Shown here: piece by piece, positions 47,250 to 57,093 of the stretch
Layout of the letters: every line of letters begins with the position of its first letter
Numbering within the stretch: position 1 is the first letter of the stretch
DNA from: Paulinella micropora
Taxonomy: Eukaryota > Cercozoa > Imbricatea > Euglyphida > Paulinellidae
Direction: 5' to 3'
DNA: 64,000 nt
NCBI GenBank assembly: GCA_019918135.1
Contig: WBZZ01006367.1
Location: forward strand, 1-64,000
Position numbers and translations under genes: made by a program
Notes under the pieces: generated by a model
Told to the model about the DNA's origin: nothing
Databases searched by the model: none
What the model saw: the letters and a program-made list of their open reading frames with translations, nothing else

Positions 47250-48383
47250 CTAGTTTGGTTTCCACGAGATGCGATCAATGCAAGGGAGTCGGTGGAAGTA
47301 GTGCTGAAGTGCGAAACAGCGTTCTCGTGTTGGTAACTTGAACGAGTAGCGTTGGTAGAATGAGGTGCCAAATCCCGGAGCCATGGTGTATTGGCCTGTG
47401 GACGGAGTTTCCATGCAACTCCACGGGAAAAGCAACTCACCTTCAGAAAGCGCGTCCATAATGGTGTTTCGGGGTGCTGTTCTCGGGGTGTTACCGACAA
47501 TGAGTCCTAAGTACGATGACGCTTTGTATCCCCAAGGTCGGTCCTGATGATATGCCATGCCGATGTGGAAATAGTCTACGTTTCCGGCAGGCTCCACTTG
47601 ACTGTCAACGAGGGCTGTACACAAGAGTTGCGCAGTGCTTCGTCCATGTGCCGGGCCAAAGTGGAAGATGGTGTCCTTCAAAGGGGATTTCAAAAATCCA
47701 TGCATCGTGCTTGCGCCTTTCAGCTGGTTGAGGATCTTTTCCACAACCTCCTTTGTGAGTACCTCCTGGACCACTGATTGACCCTGAAGGAAGCGTTTGC
47801 GCACGCGTTTAACTCTGACTAGGCAGAGGGCTTCCGTGTTGACGACGCCGTGTCGCGCAATCTTGCCGTCCTCGATGAGGCCCATTCCCAACGTGAAGTC
47901 AGAGAATGTTGCATGGTCCATCTCATGGGGTATGTTGCGAGGCGGCCAGTAGTGTTGCATGAGGAGCGTAGGTTTGTTATGACTGAGGCTGTACGTGGCG
48001 TCGACAAATTCGATGTCAGAGTTACTCCAAGGGGTGTTTCCATACATCTGGCGAGGGTCAGTACGTAAGTAGGTTTGACTCTCCCGGGTGCGTGGAGGCG
48101 CCATAGTTGACGACGAGCTCGATGTCGAGCTCGAGGACGAACTTGAAGTTGTGCTCGAAGTTGTGCTCGAAGTTGTGCTCGAAGTTGTGCTCGAAGTTGT
48201 GCTCGAAGTTGTGCTTGATGATGAGCTCGATGATGAGCTTGCTGCCGAACTTGAAGAAGCGCTCTTGGACGAACTCGAGGATGAACTCGAAGCCTGGCTA
48301 GATGCTGCAGTCCATGGGAGGAATGTTCGCGCCAGGAGCGGGTGAGCGATGAAGTTGTAGTGGTCTGTGTACGGGAAGACCAT
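47250..48383 (-). CDS. Unrecognised 377-residue protein with Ser/Thr-rich N-terminus
   Basis: The N-terminal ~95 residues are dominated by Ser/Thr runs encoded by a 12-bp minisatellite (gaagttgtgctc, about 48,145-48,212). The remaining ~280 residues look globular and uninterrupted (YGNTPWSNSDIEFVDATYSL, VRVKRVRKRFLQGQSVVQEV, VDYFHIGMAYHQDRPWGYKA). No family recognised. Host-like base composition. It may be spliced to the short region near 47,120 where a splice donor is present on the same strand. Gene of a mobile element or host gene. Confidence 0.5.
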   Translation of the reverse strand: MVFPYTDHYNFIAHPLLARTFLPWTAASSQASSSSSSSSKSASSSSAASSSSSSSSSTTSSTTSSTTSSTTSSTTSSTTSSSSSSSTSSSSSTMAPPRTRESQTYLRTDPRQMYGNTPWSNSDIEFVDATYSLSHNKPTLLMQHYWPPRNIPHEMDHATFSDFTLGMGLIEDGKIARHGVVNTEALCLVRVKRVRKRFLQGQSVVQEVLTKEVVEKILNQLKGASTMHGFLKSPLKDTIFHFGPAHGRSTAQLLCTALVDSQVEPAGNVDYFHIGMAYHQDRPWGYKASSYLGLIVGNTPRTAPRNTIMDALSEGELLFPWSCMETPSTGQYTMAPGFGTSFYQRYSFKLPTRERCFALQHYFHRLPCIDRISWKPN

Positions 48384-48517
48384 TTGTTCTGCACATCTCT
48401 AGTAGATGTCATTTTCTGGTGGCGGGATTTGGTAGGTCCCACGGGCGTTTTCTGCCGTGCGCAGCAGCGATCGTTCCACTCGAGGGTAGTCCCAAGTGTT
48501 GCGTCTGTCTGGAATGA
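48384..48517. other. Host flank of the right arm
   Basis: About 130 bp of host-like DNA between the unknown ORF and the first base of virus DNA. No gene, no clear terminal repeat. Confidence 0.5.
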
Positions 48518-49371
48518 TCAACGGGACTGACCGCGCGTGGCTGCTGACGCCATACCCGCTGGCACTGATCGTGCTGTCGCAGTGGGCGGGCGCGGTGCGG
48601 CGCCTGGCCAACAGCCCGCTGTCGATCGAGTTCCGGTACGCGGACGAGGGCTTGCTGCCGCCGCTGGGCCTGCGCACCGAGTTCAGCCAGCGCGCGCCGC
48701 CGCCGCCCGACGCGGTCGCGGCGTTCGTGTCCGGCCGCCCCTCGCTGTGGTCGAATTTCCAGCTGCCGGCGGCACCTATCAACGGAAGTGAGGCTAATGG
48801 CACCACCAACCCTACGTCGTCAGTGCCGACCCCGCGGGACATTGCGTTCGCGAACGGCTTGGCCGAGGTGCAGGCCCTGGTCGACGAGCTCAATGCGGCA
48901 GGTGCGTCCCGGCCGGCCGCGCTGAAGGAGCAGGAGCTGCAGCTGCTGCGCCAGAACGACGTGCCGACCGACCTCATCAACTGCTACCGCAGCCGCTGGC
49001 TCACGCACGGCGGCCGCGCGGTGCGGCTGCAGCGCATCGGCGCCAGCAATTCGCCGAGGGTCGAGCTGTCGGTCGAGCTGGACCGCAACGGCTCCGAGCT
49101 GGCCGGGCTCGACGCCCGAACAATTCAGCAGCTGGCAGCGCGGTTGTCCGAGCTGCGCTGGGAGCTAGTAGATCGCGACATCGGCGGCGTGGAGCTGTTG
49201 GCCCAGGACTGGTACTACGCGGGCGAAACCGAGTGCGCGCTGGCCGGCAATTGTACGGCGCCGACAACCTCAGTCGGGGGGCGCTACGTCGTGGACGTGG
49301 ACCAGGACGATGTTTGTCAGGGCGGCAGCGCGCACATGCGCGCGTCGCGCGGGCGGGCGGCGTGTGCTTAA
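48518..49371 (+). pseudogene. Large surface glycoprotein locus, piece 2 (right arm, partial)
   Basis: Copy of the downstream half of 35456-37093, cut by the arm boundary at 48518. Same NGSEANGT-type glycosylation sites and VELSVELDRNGSELAGLD segment. A fossil fragment. Confidence 0.7.
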
Positions 49372-50813
49372 ATACAGTGCGCCTGCCCGTGGCGGCTGGG
49401 CGGAGGCAGGCGGATCGCGGCGACGGCACGTGGGACATGTTCAGCTTCGAGGACTTCTACCGCCACGAGCACGGCTCGCTGGCGCACGCGCAGCCCGCGG
49501 CCGACGACTTCGACCCGCGCCTGGCCCTGCTGGCGCCCGTCGTGCTGGCTCGCCCGGTGGTCAAGGTAGAGAACCGCTTGTTCTGCGCGCGGGCGCCCGG
49601 AACGCCCGTGCGGCGCACGTGCGCCGTGCTGCAGGACTTCGAACTACAGGCGAAGGTCGGTGGGCGCCTGGTGTGGCGTGCCGCGTCGGGCCGCGGCCGG
49701 ATCACGGCGCAGCTGCACGTGCCCTCGAACATGAAGGCGGCCGCCAACGGCGGTGGACCGCCTCCATCGGCATCAGCGTGCCCGCGGCAGGTCAGCGTGG
49801 CGCTGCCGGGCACGGCCGACATGGCGCTGGAGTTCTCGTCGACACAAATTGTCTCGGCGGCACAAATTCTAGTCCGCGGAGCCCGCGGTTGGTGCAACTC
49901 GACGTTGCCGCCCGCGCTGCGCCTGGTGTGGCCGCTCGCGACGAATTGTACCACCCCCGCCGAGGTACGGCTGCTCGTGGGCGGCGCGTTGTGCTTTGTG
50001 TGGCGGGCGGCCGCCGCTATCCCGCCCGCGGCCGAGCAGGAGCTGCTGCGTAGCTCCTACACGAACGAACAAGCGGTGCTGTTGGGCCAGATCGCGAACC
50101 TGAGCGTAGCGTCGTTGCAGGCGCAGGCCGACTGGCAGCGGCTCGTCACACAGAGCATCCTAGACTACGGCCGGGGCTGGCTTAATACGCGCTCGGCCGT
50201 CGGGGTGTGGGTGGCGGACAACGGTACCGCAGGCAACGCGACGGCCGGCAACGCGACGGCCGGCCGCCGCGCCCTGGCCTCCTCATCGGGGTCGGCGGAC
50301 CCGTTCGCGCCCACCGTCGCGAATGTCGGCGCGGAGGCGGCCGCGGCCGCGCTGAATTCGCTGAGCGACTGGTCCGCCGGCCAGGGCCAGACGGTCGAAG
50401 AGCTGGCTCGGCAGCGTTTGCGGCTCGACGCCCAAGTGTCGGATCTGCAAGCGAAATTCACAGAGCTCAAGCGCAACTGGACAGTGTTTGAAACAGCCTT
50501 CCGCAACAGCAACGGGACCGACGACGAGGTGTGGAGCTTTCTGGGTTCGCTCTGCAACCGCGCGAATGACACCAAGTGCTTGCTGGACGCGATGGGCGTC
50601 GGGGCTCATGCCGTGAGCCCCGGCCAGCTAGCGAACCTGAGCAGCAACTTCGAGGTCTGGCACAGCAGGTACCTGAGCGGCGACAAGGGCGTCCTAAAGC
50701 ACGCGCCGCCCCTGCGCCGGGGCCACAACCGCGCCTTGGCAGCGGGTTTTTTGCCACCTTTCTGGTCTTGTTTTTGCTTGTGTGGGCAGCGGCGGGCTGG
50801 GCCGTGGCGGTAG
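49233..50813 (+). CDS. Large surface glycoprotein locus, piece 1 (right arm)
   Basis: Copy of 34014-35594 with very few differences. As in the left arm, an overlapping small reading (50576-50881, plus strand) contains the membrane-anchor-like hydrophobic segment. Function as for the left copy. Confidence 0.6.
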   Translation: MRAGRQLYGADNLSRGALRRGRGPGRCLSGRQRAHARVARAGGVCLNTVRLPVAAGRRQADRGDGTWDMFSFEDFYRHEHGSLAHAQPAADDFDPRLALLAPVVLARPVVKVENRLFCARAPGTPVRRTCAVLQDFELQAKVGGRLVWRAASGRGRITAQLHVPSNMKAAANGGGPPPSASACPRQVSVALPGTADMALEFSSTQIVSAAQILVRGARGWCNSTLPPALRLVWPLATNCTTPAEVRLLVGGALCFVWRAAAAIPPAAEQELLRSSYTNEQAVLLGQIANLSVASLQAQADWQRLVTQSILDYGRGWLNTRSAVGVWVADNGTAGNATAGNATAGRRALASSSGSADPFAPTVANVGAEAAAAALNSLSDWSAGQGQTVEELARQRLRLDAQVSDLQAKFTELKRNWTVFETAFRNSNGTDDEVWSFLGSLCNRANDTKCLLDAMGVGAHAVSPGQLANLSSNFEVWHSRYLSGDKGVLKHAPPLRRGHNRALAAGFLPPFWSCFCLCGQRRAGPWR

Positions 50814-50881
50814 GGTGGGCCGCGGCCCTAGCCAAGTGTCGGGGGGTGTGTTGCCCCGTTCGGGGACGGTCGCGGGGCTAG

Positions 50882-51238
50882 CAGGAATTTGGAGACAGGG
50901 GGGTGAGGCGCCGGGAAACGACAGGTTTGGAACGGGGTGGGGAGGGGCGATGATGGGCCGGGCTTTGTAGAACCCCCCCCCCCCACCCACACCTGCCAAA
51001 AAAGAAGGAGATTCTCTCGCGCCCCCCCCCGGGGAAAGACTTTTTCTCCTTTGCGCTGTGGTGGTCCGTGGGGGGGGGGGGGGAGAGAGAGAGGGGGGTG
51101 GGGCGGGGCTTTTTCTTTGATGACACTTGGGCGTTGCTCCAGAAGTTTGGTTAGTTTTTTGTTGTTGCCAATGTTAAGGTTTTAAAAAGAAAGAGAATTA
51201 AAAAAAGGGAGCGGGGGAGACTGTACAGACTTTTTGTT
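50882..51238. other. Intergenic, copy of 33586-33945
   Basis: Same content as the left-arm gap, but C- and G-run lengths differ between copies (for example 50973-50983 and 51070-51083), as expected for unstable homopolymers. Confidence 0.7.
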
Positions 51239-51655
51239 TTGAAAATGAGGGTCGGCAGACTAGCTGCCACCGCTCTGTTGGTGTATGCTCTCCTCCTGTT
51301 GCCCTCGACTTCGGCCTCCTTGTGCGGTCTGCGCGCGCGGCTCCGTAGCCAACGGCTGTGCACACCTAGGCGTTTGTTCTTGGCCCCGCCGGCCGCCACG
51401 ACAACACCACCGGCCGCCACGACCCCGCCGTCTGTCACGACCCCGCCGGCCGCCACGACAACACCGCAGGCTGTCACGACCCCGCCGGCCGCCACGACAA
51501 CACCGCCGGCCGCCACGACAACGGCGCCGTCTGTCACGACACCGCCAGCCGCCACGACAACGGCGCCGGCCGCCACGACAACGGCGCCGTCTGTCACGAC
51601 ACCACCGGCCGTCACGACAACACCGCCTGTGCCGGACCTAAACTTGCAATTGTGA
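51239..51655 (+). CDS. Secreted mucin-like stalk protein (right arm)
   Basis: 138 residues, identical in reading to 33169-33585: signal peptide, short Cys region, TTPPAAT-type repeats. The repeat number is the same in both arms even though minisatellites change quickly, which supports a recent duplication. Confidence 0.75.
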   Translation: MKMRVGRLAATALLVYALLLLPSTSASLCGLRARLRSQRLCTPRRLFLAPPAATTTPPAATTPPSVTTPPAATTTPQAVTTPPAATTTPPAATTTAPSVTTPPAATTTAPAATTTAPSVTTPPAVTTTPPVPDLNLQL

Positions 51656-51695
51656 CAACGCATCGCTCTCTCTGCCGCTAGAGCCCGTCGGACCG

Positions 51696-52925
51696 TTGCC
51701 GCGGAGGAGGTTACTCGGGAACTGCACGCCGCACAACGAAAGCGTGGTACGGGTCAGCTGGGGGGACGGCCAGACAGATATATGTGAGCTGCACGCATCG
51801 ATGTGCACGCACCGGTACGCACAGGGCGGCGTCTTTGACGTCGGGGTCACGTGGCAGGGTTCTTGCGGGTCGCCCCCTGCCTTTACGTTGCGGAACTACC
51901 CCCCGGAAGCCGCGCGGGGGCTGCTGCGGGCCTGCTTTGGCCAGCACATCGCCCCCGAACCGCTGAACGGCCTGCAGTTTGCCAACGCAGAGAATTTGCT
52001 GCAGGTGTGCCCGCCCCGCACGGGGCAGCTCGTCAACGCCACCGGCATGTTCACCCGCGTGCGCCAGAGGGTGGCCGGGCTTGAGCTCTGGAACACGTCG
52101 TCGGTGCGGTGGGCGAGCGACATGTTCGATGGCCTCACGCCCTCAGAGGGCCCTGACATTAGCTCCTGGGACCTGACGTGCGTGGCCGAGATCAACGGCT
52201 GCCGCGGTCTGCAGGGTCGTGTGATGCAGCGGCTGTCCCCGGCCTGCGACATCACTCGGCCGCGCCCGGACCACGGGGAGCCCCTGCGCCTGCGAATCTT
52301 TCTCGCGGGCCCCGACGATTTCTACTTGCCAATGGCTAGAAGCGCCGACGCCTGCGGCAACCTGTCTGTGCTGCTGGTGGACTGGGGCGACGACACCCGC
52401 GGCTCGCGCTGTTCCCCGCGCGGGCCACCGTGCGTGCACACCTACCAGCGCGGCGGCGCTTACAACGTCAGCGTCTCTAAGCTCGGCCCTGTCTGCGTCC
52501 TGGCCGCAGTCTCGACCGCCGGCCTGCCACTCAAAACGTCGGCGGCCCTGCAGTCAGTTTCTTTCGGCGGCGGCTTCGCCCTGGAACCGGGGCGCGGGGC
52601 ACAGCTCAGAGGTACTCAAAACCTGAGGAACCTCTCGGTACCGGCGGGCGGGGGCCCCCCGCTGCTGAACATTTCGTACCTGTTCGAGGGCAGCGGCTAC
52701 AACGGCTCGCTGGCGGGCTGGAACACGTCCTCGGTTCTCTTGGCCTCCTACGCCTTCCTCGGCCTAAACCCGGGCGCGTCTATCGACATCAATAAATGGG
52801 ACTTAGCGGGGCTCAGGCCCGGCGACGGCTGTGTCGGCTTTGCGGGCAGCAACGTCAGGTTGCCGAACAATTGGAACCCGCTGATGGCCGGTTGCAGCTT
52901 TACGTATACTAACACACAAAATTAA
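51696..52925 (+). CDS. Two-module PKD + BspA-like surface protein (right arm)
   Basis: 409 residues, differing from 31899-33128 at only two positions seen by eye. Same internal duplication (SWGDG and DWGDD PKD motifs; WNTSSV BspA-like motifs). Lies 40 bp after the mucin-like gene on the same strand. Confidence 0.75.
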   Translation: MPRRRLLGNCTPHNESVVRVSWGDGQTDICELHASMCTHRYAQGGVFDVGVTWQGSCGSPPAFTLRNYPPEAARGLLRACFGQHIAPEPLNGLQFANAENLLQVCPPRTGQLVNATGMFTRVRQRVAGLELWNTSSVRWASDMFDGLTPSEGPDISSWDLTCVAEINGCRGLQGRVMQRLSPACDITRPRPDHGEPLRLRIFLAGPDDFYLPMARSADACGNLSVLLVDWGDDTRGSRCSPRGPPCVHTYQRGGAYNVSVSKLGPVCVLAAVSTAGLPLKTSAALQSVSFGGGFALEPGRGAQLRGTQNLRNLSVPAGGGPPLLNISYLFEGSGYNGSLAGWNTSSVLLASYAFLGLNPGASIDINKWDLAGLRPGDGCVGFAGSNVRLPNNWNPLMAGCSFTYTNTQN

Positions 52926-53055
52926 ATTTCGTTTTTTTTAAAAGGGCAGCGAAAAAACAACAAGGAGAAACGGTATAGTGAACGGGGGGGGGGAGAGAAG
53001 AGAAAGGGGTGGGGAGGGGGAAGAGAAAACTTCTTTCATGGCACGTTTTCTTTCT

Positions 53056-55395
53056 TCAGTACTTTAGGCGTCGTGACGCTTTGTGTGGTCTGGGGGGTCC
53101 ACGCTGCGGCGCTGGGGGGCGTGGCGGCGACTCGAAATCATCGGCGGGCGCAAACGTGGGCGCTACCGCGGGTGCGGGCGCAAACGTGGGCGCAAACGTG
53201 GGCGCTAACGCGGGCGCGGGAGCAGCCCGGCGCACCTCTTCTCTTTGGCAAGCAGACAGGAACGGCACCACCGCGGCGCCGGGGCTGTCGCTGTCTATTT
53301 GCGGCCAGGCTACATTAGGTGGCTTGCAGCCGTTGAGCCAGACCGCCGCGGCCCTGGCGGCCTCTGTCTTCCGTACCTGAAACAGCACGTGCTGCAACAG
53401 GTAACGTACCAGCTTCTCCTCGTTCAGCGGAGAGGCCGGGGGAGTGTCCGGCCCGTCATCGCAAAACCCGCGCAGCCCGGGGGGGACCGGAAAGTCCAGG
53501 CTAAACAAATGTTCTAAGAGAGCTTTCCCGTCGCGCAAGAGCTTCTGCACCGTGTGGGGTTCGCCGCAAAAGCGGTTGATCTCCGTCTGCAGGAGGCGCA
53601 GGACCTGCTCGCTGTGCCCGTCGCTTGGGGGTGCAAAGGCGGCCAGGCACAGCTCGTCGACCGCGGCAGAAATCGTGCCCGGCAGGCCGCCCAGGCTTGT
53701 CTTGCTGCACAAGTACTCGCCAAGGCCCCTGCTTAGCCGGGCGTACGGACTGTCGTCCGACCGCAGACATTGCACGAGACGGGCAAAACTCGCGTCCCGG
53801 GCTTCTTTTTTCTCTTCTGAGGGCAGGAACCCACGGTCCAGCACGCTGACTGCGTAGGCGGCCACCTGCCCGGGCATTCCGCGCAGCTCTTGCAGCGTTT
53901 GCCAAAGCCTCTGCGCGTAGGCTTCCACTAGTTCTGGGTTAGGTGACACGTCAGGCTTGGCACGGGGCCGAAGCCGGTCAACGACAGCCTGCGCGCGGAG
54001 ATACTTGGCAACGTTGGCTTCGGATGATGGTAGATTGTCTACCAAGCGTTCCAGACAAAACGCCGCAACCTCGAATTTCTTTAAGACATGTTTGTCGTCG
54101 TTTAGCCGCGCGCTATTAGACCACCACTCTTCTAGGGCGTGGCCGCCCGCGATCGGCCACTCTTGCCTGGAATCCTCGCTCGGCACTGCGTGCACGACGT
54201 CAGGCAACGCCAGGGTCGGGCGTTGCGCGTCGTTGTTGAGCGCGTACGTCTCCAGCCGGAGCGGCCGCGGTTGCCACCGAATGATTCTTGACGTGTAGGG
54301 GCCAATCGACACCCACAGAAAGCCGCTTATATCCAGGACGCAGCGTTGGAGCGGAATGTCGACGTGACGGTCCGCGCCGATCTCTAGCAACACGGGCGAG
54401 TGCCCCCCGCGGTAAGGCCCGTCTATCGTAGCCAAACTACCCGCCGAGTCGGTCACGTGCCACACCGTCGTCGGCCGCCTGTCGAGGTCGGCGTCGTCCC
54501 CGGGTAAACCCCGGCGCGCCGGCGGGGGGTCGATTTCGCGGCCCGTCCTGAGGGCCCGCAGACCCTCACAGCCCTTGAGGTACAGATGTCCGCGGAATTC
54601 CGGCACCCAGAGGCTTCGCAGCGCTGTGCAGCCCACAATGGACAGCTCGACCCTCTGTGCCAGCAGATAGTTCCTCCTCGCTGGCTCCAAATGGAGCGCA
54701 GTCAATCCTGGGCAGTCGCTGATGTAGGTCCTGCCGAGAACCGTGGCGAGCGTGATTGTTGGGATTCGGCCACCTTTGATATCTATCGTGCCCGTCCTGT
54801 CCAGAGCGTCCAGGCGACATTCGGTAACCCGGCAGTTGTTGATAGACACCCTCTTCTGGCTGTATTCTCTAGTGTGCCGGAGTACCAGGCTGACATCGTG
54901 GAAGTCACTGTCCTTGGCTACCAGTACATGGAGTTGAACAGCGTCAAGCCCTGCTGCTTGTACGCGAGTGAAGACAGCCTTGGTCTCAGCGGCGTCGTGG
55001 CCGAGGTAAATGTTGTTAGCTCGCACATCTTCAAGCTCGACAGAGTGCCGGAGCCGGCTGTCGGGTGCGCCGAGGTTCAGGATCGCGTTATCGCCGTCAT
55101 TTTCAAACCGCACGTTCTGCCAGCAGATCCGTAAGCAGTAGGGCGCGTACAACGACACCGCTCCGGCGCAGTCGCGCACGAGCCGCACATTCTGCAGGAC
55201 GAGGCTCCAGGCGCTGTGCTGGTGCTTAAGGAAGCTGACGGGCAGCTCGACTAGCTGCTCCTTCAGCTCGACGGGCCCTCGCCGTTTGGCCCCTCTTCGT
55301 TGCGTGTCAGCCCGGCCACCGTGATTTCTTGGAAATGTCTCAGCAACCGCGTCCTGGCCGTTTGGTGTCTGGCCTCGCCTTTGTTTTCCCGCCAA
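53056..55395 (-). CDS. LRR/beta-helix-like protein with APTF repeats (right arm)
   Basis: 779 residues, longer than the left copy at 29836-31767. The solenoid part is practically identical; the helical part has additional sequence rich in Leu and Cys (SRGLGEYLCSKTSLGGLPG) not present in the other copy, before the APTFAP repeats and basic end. The first ~40 residues read differently from the left copy, so the natural start is unclear. Confidence 0.65.
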   Translation of the reverse strand: MAGKQRRGQTPNGQDAVAETFPRNHGGRADTQRRGAKRRGPVELKEQLVELPVSFLKHQHSAWSLVLQNVRLVRDCAGAVSLYAPYCLRICWQNVRFENDGDNAILNLGAPDSRLRHSVELEDVRANNIYLGHDAAETKAVFTRVQAAGLDAVQLHVLVAKDSDFHDVSLVLRHTREYSQKRVSINNCRVTECRLDALDRTGTIDIKGGRIPTITLATVLGRTYISDCPGLTALHLEPARRNYLLAQRVELSIVGCTALRSLWVPEFRGHLYLKGCEGLRALRTGREIDPPPARRGLPGDDADLDRRPTTVWHVTDSAGSLATIDGPYRGGHSPVLLEIGADRHVDIPLQRCVLDISGFLWVSIGPYTSRIIRWQPRPLRLETYALNNDAQRPTLALPDVVHAVPSEDSRQEWPIAGGHALEEWWSNSARLNDDKHVLKKFEVAAFCLERLVDNLPSSEANVAKYLRAQAVVDRLRPRAKPDVSPNPELVEAYAQRLWQTLQELRGMPGQVAAYAVSVLDRGFLPSEEKKEARDASFARLVQCLRSDDSPYARLSRGLGEYLCSKTSLGGLPGTISAAVDELCLAAFAPPSDGHSEQVLRLLQTEINRFCGEPHTVQKLLRDGKALLEHLFSLDFPVPPGLRGFCDDGPDTPPASPLNEEKLVRYLLQHVLFQVRKTEAARAAAVWLNGCKPPNVAWPQIDSDSPGAAVVPFLSACQREEVRRAAPAPALAPTFAPTFAPAPAVAPTFAPADDFESPPRPPAPQRGPPRPHKASRRLKY

Positions 55396-55466
55396 AGCCC
55401 CAGCCAGTTGTTAATCCTGGCCCAATTGTCGGCGCCGACCCTGAGGTCAAGCTTAGTAGGCAGTGC

Positions 55467-55739
55467 CTAGTCCTGTGTTTTGGCGACAATGTCCAGAAAG
55501 TCGATCAGGCGGCTAGGTTCCAGGCTTTGGACACAGTTCTGCCAAGCCACTTCCAACTGGTTAGCCCGGCGCTCTTGGGTTTGTATGCGCTGGGTTTCTG
55601 TAGTGTGCAGCCGGAACGCTGCCCTAATTAGGCCCGGGTCCGAGGGCTGTTCGTCGAAGAGTTCTTGGTCGTGCAGGTATGCATAAACGATGCTGGTCGC
55701 CACTTCCGCCACTGCATCCGGGTTGGGTGTTTCGTCCAT
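55467..55739 (-). CDS. Small acidic helical protein (right arm)
   Basis: 90 residues, the same reading as 29443-29715. The TATTTAAAAA promoter-like word is included in the arm, so this copy keeps its putative core promoter. Confidence 0.5.
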   Translation of the reverse strand: MDETPNPDAVAEVATSIVYAYLHDQELFDEQPSDPGLIRAAFRLHTTETQRIQTQERRANQLEVAWQNCVQSLEPSRLIDFLDIVAKTQD

Positions 55740-55808
55740 CTCTGCGCTCGCTCTCCTTTTGTTTTTAAATATCAAACGGAGGAATCTTTGTTTCGGCTGG
55801 GAGGAGAG

Positions 55809-56554
55809 GCGCCCCCCAGTCAAGCTCAGGCCAACTGAGCTCCCACCAGAGAATTGGGTTACCCACAAAAAGCGAGAAGATCTGTATGAGATTTTCAAGA
55901 CTGGCCACATGTCCGAAGAAGAAATCAAATGGATGAAAGAGATTATGGACACATATCAGATCACTGGCATCCGCAGGGACGGACTATACGGAGATGAAGG
56001 GCTGCCAGGTTACCCTGCTCACTTGTTTTGTTGACAGGAAGGGCCATGCGTGGCTAGCTAAAAACATCAGGGTTCTAGCAGATTTGCCTGAAGGGGACCT
56101 GTGGGCGGTCCCTGTTGCTAGATTTGCTGCTCATGAAGCACGAGACTCGCTTACAGCAGATGAGAAAAAATTGCTTCCCAATCATGAAATTTTTTCTCGT
56201 AAGCCCACGCCCCAACACCCCAAAACATACCCAGGAGCTAGGGTAATGACTGATTATGAAAAGAGGGAGTGTCACTCAATCGGAGTCGAGCGAGATCCTG
56301 TCGATGACATTACTGCTGCCCTCAGGAAAGCAAGTGAGGAAGGGCTGACTGAGGCAGAGTTCGGCAAAGTCCGAGAAGTAACTGTTCCCAAGCTCAAGGC
56401 ATATTGCAAGGCGAAGGGCCTGGCAGTGGGAGGGAAGAAAGCTGATCTGCTCTCACGTATTTGGGAGCATGCAGCGACGCAAGTAGAAGCTCAGGAAGAG
56501 GAGGAGAGTGAGCTCGACTCACAGACAGATGATAGTGACAAAGTCGCCGGGTAA
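55809..56554 (+). CDS. SAP-domain protein, cut by the virus arm
   Basis: Host-like coding DNA starting at the arm boundary. The first part (MSEEEIKWMKEIMDTYQITG) ends near 56,034 in one frame; a second reading (55994-56554) carries the rest, so an intron or a frame change lies near 56,010-56,034. The second reading ends in a SAP domain (about 56,340-56,470: VREVTVPKLKAYCKAKGLAV, then GKKADLLSRIWEH), a DNA-binding helix-extended-loop-helix. A Glu/Asp-rich tail and stop follow. SAP domains occur in chromatin proteins and in some transposon-encoded proteins. The N-terminus is missing at the junction. Confidence 0.6.
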
Positions 56555-57093
56555 CGCACTTGCAGGACAGTCAGACCTTGAACTATCAGGTAGCGAATGA
56601 CACTGATTTTGTAGTGATGTTTGAAAGTATACATGCTTTAAAAATATATTTAGCTCGTTGATATTTGTATCAGCACAATGAAGGAAGTGTGATGTTTGTG
56701 GAGGGAGTGGGGAGAGGGGGGGGGGGAGGAACCTGTGTCACACTGCAAAGTCAACTTTTTTGTTGTAAAATCGTTCGATAAGATTAAATTCATTGTTTTT
56801 AATTGAGTTTAACTTAGTTTTTAATAAAAAACAAGATAGGAATACCGCACGAGTCGCAGTGGTAGGGGTCGGGAAGGTGCCGGGGGGGTGGTCGGGAACG
56901 GCCAAACAACTCCCATCTGCTACGCTAAACTATCATTTTTTATTCAAAAACGTTAAATATCATTAAATAAAATGTTTGCCATATGGTTTTAGCTGTTTTA
57001 AATGATCCTATATGATTTTAATATATTTCCAAAAAGTCGACTTGGGATGACTTGATTTGACTTAAAAGGTAGACTCACCTTCTTCTGAAACTT
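56555..57093. other. AT-rich host DNA with second copy of the flanking repeat
   Basis: G-run near 56718-56727, A/T-rich sequence and the repeat 56946-57098. No gene seen. Confidence 0.5.

Larger units (their letters stand above)
48518..55808 (-). mobile_element. Right arm: inverted second copy of virus DNA (fossil)
   Basis: 7.29 kb, reverse complement of 29374-36309, with only scattered differences. It is flanked by host-like DNA on both sides, while the left arm is inside the main virus block. It carries the small acidic gene, the LRR-like gene, the PKD/BspA gene, the mucin-like gene and part of the large surface glycoprotein locus. Near identity means the duplication or second insertion is recent, or that the copies have been homogenised. 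Largely whole; the glycoprotein locus is cut at the left end. Confidence 0.9.

Noticed and set aside
48088-48345. Glu/Val/Leu repeat protein opposite the Ser/Thr repeat
   Set aside because: Antisense of a 12-bp minisatellite; the minus-strand reading continues into a 280-residue globular region.
29374-55808. The inverted arms as terminal inverted repeats of the viral genome
   Set aside because: The left arm continues into virus DNA on both sides and the right arm into host DNA on both sides, so neither sits at a genome end.
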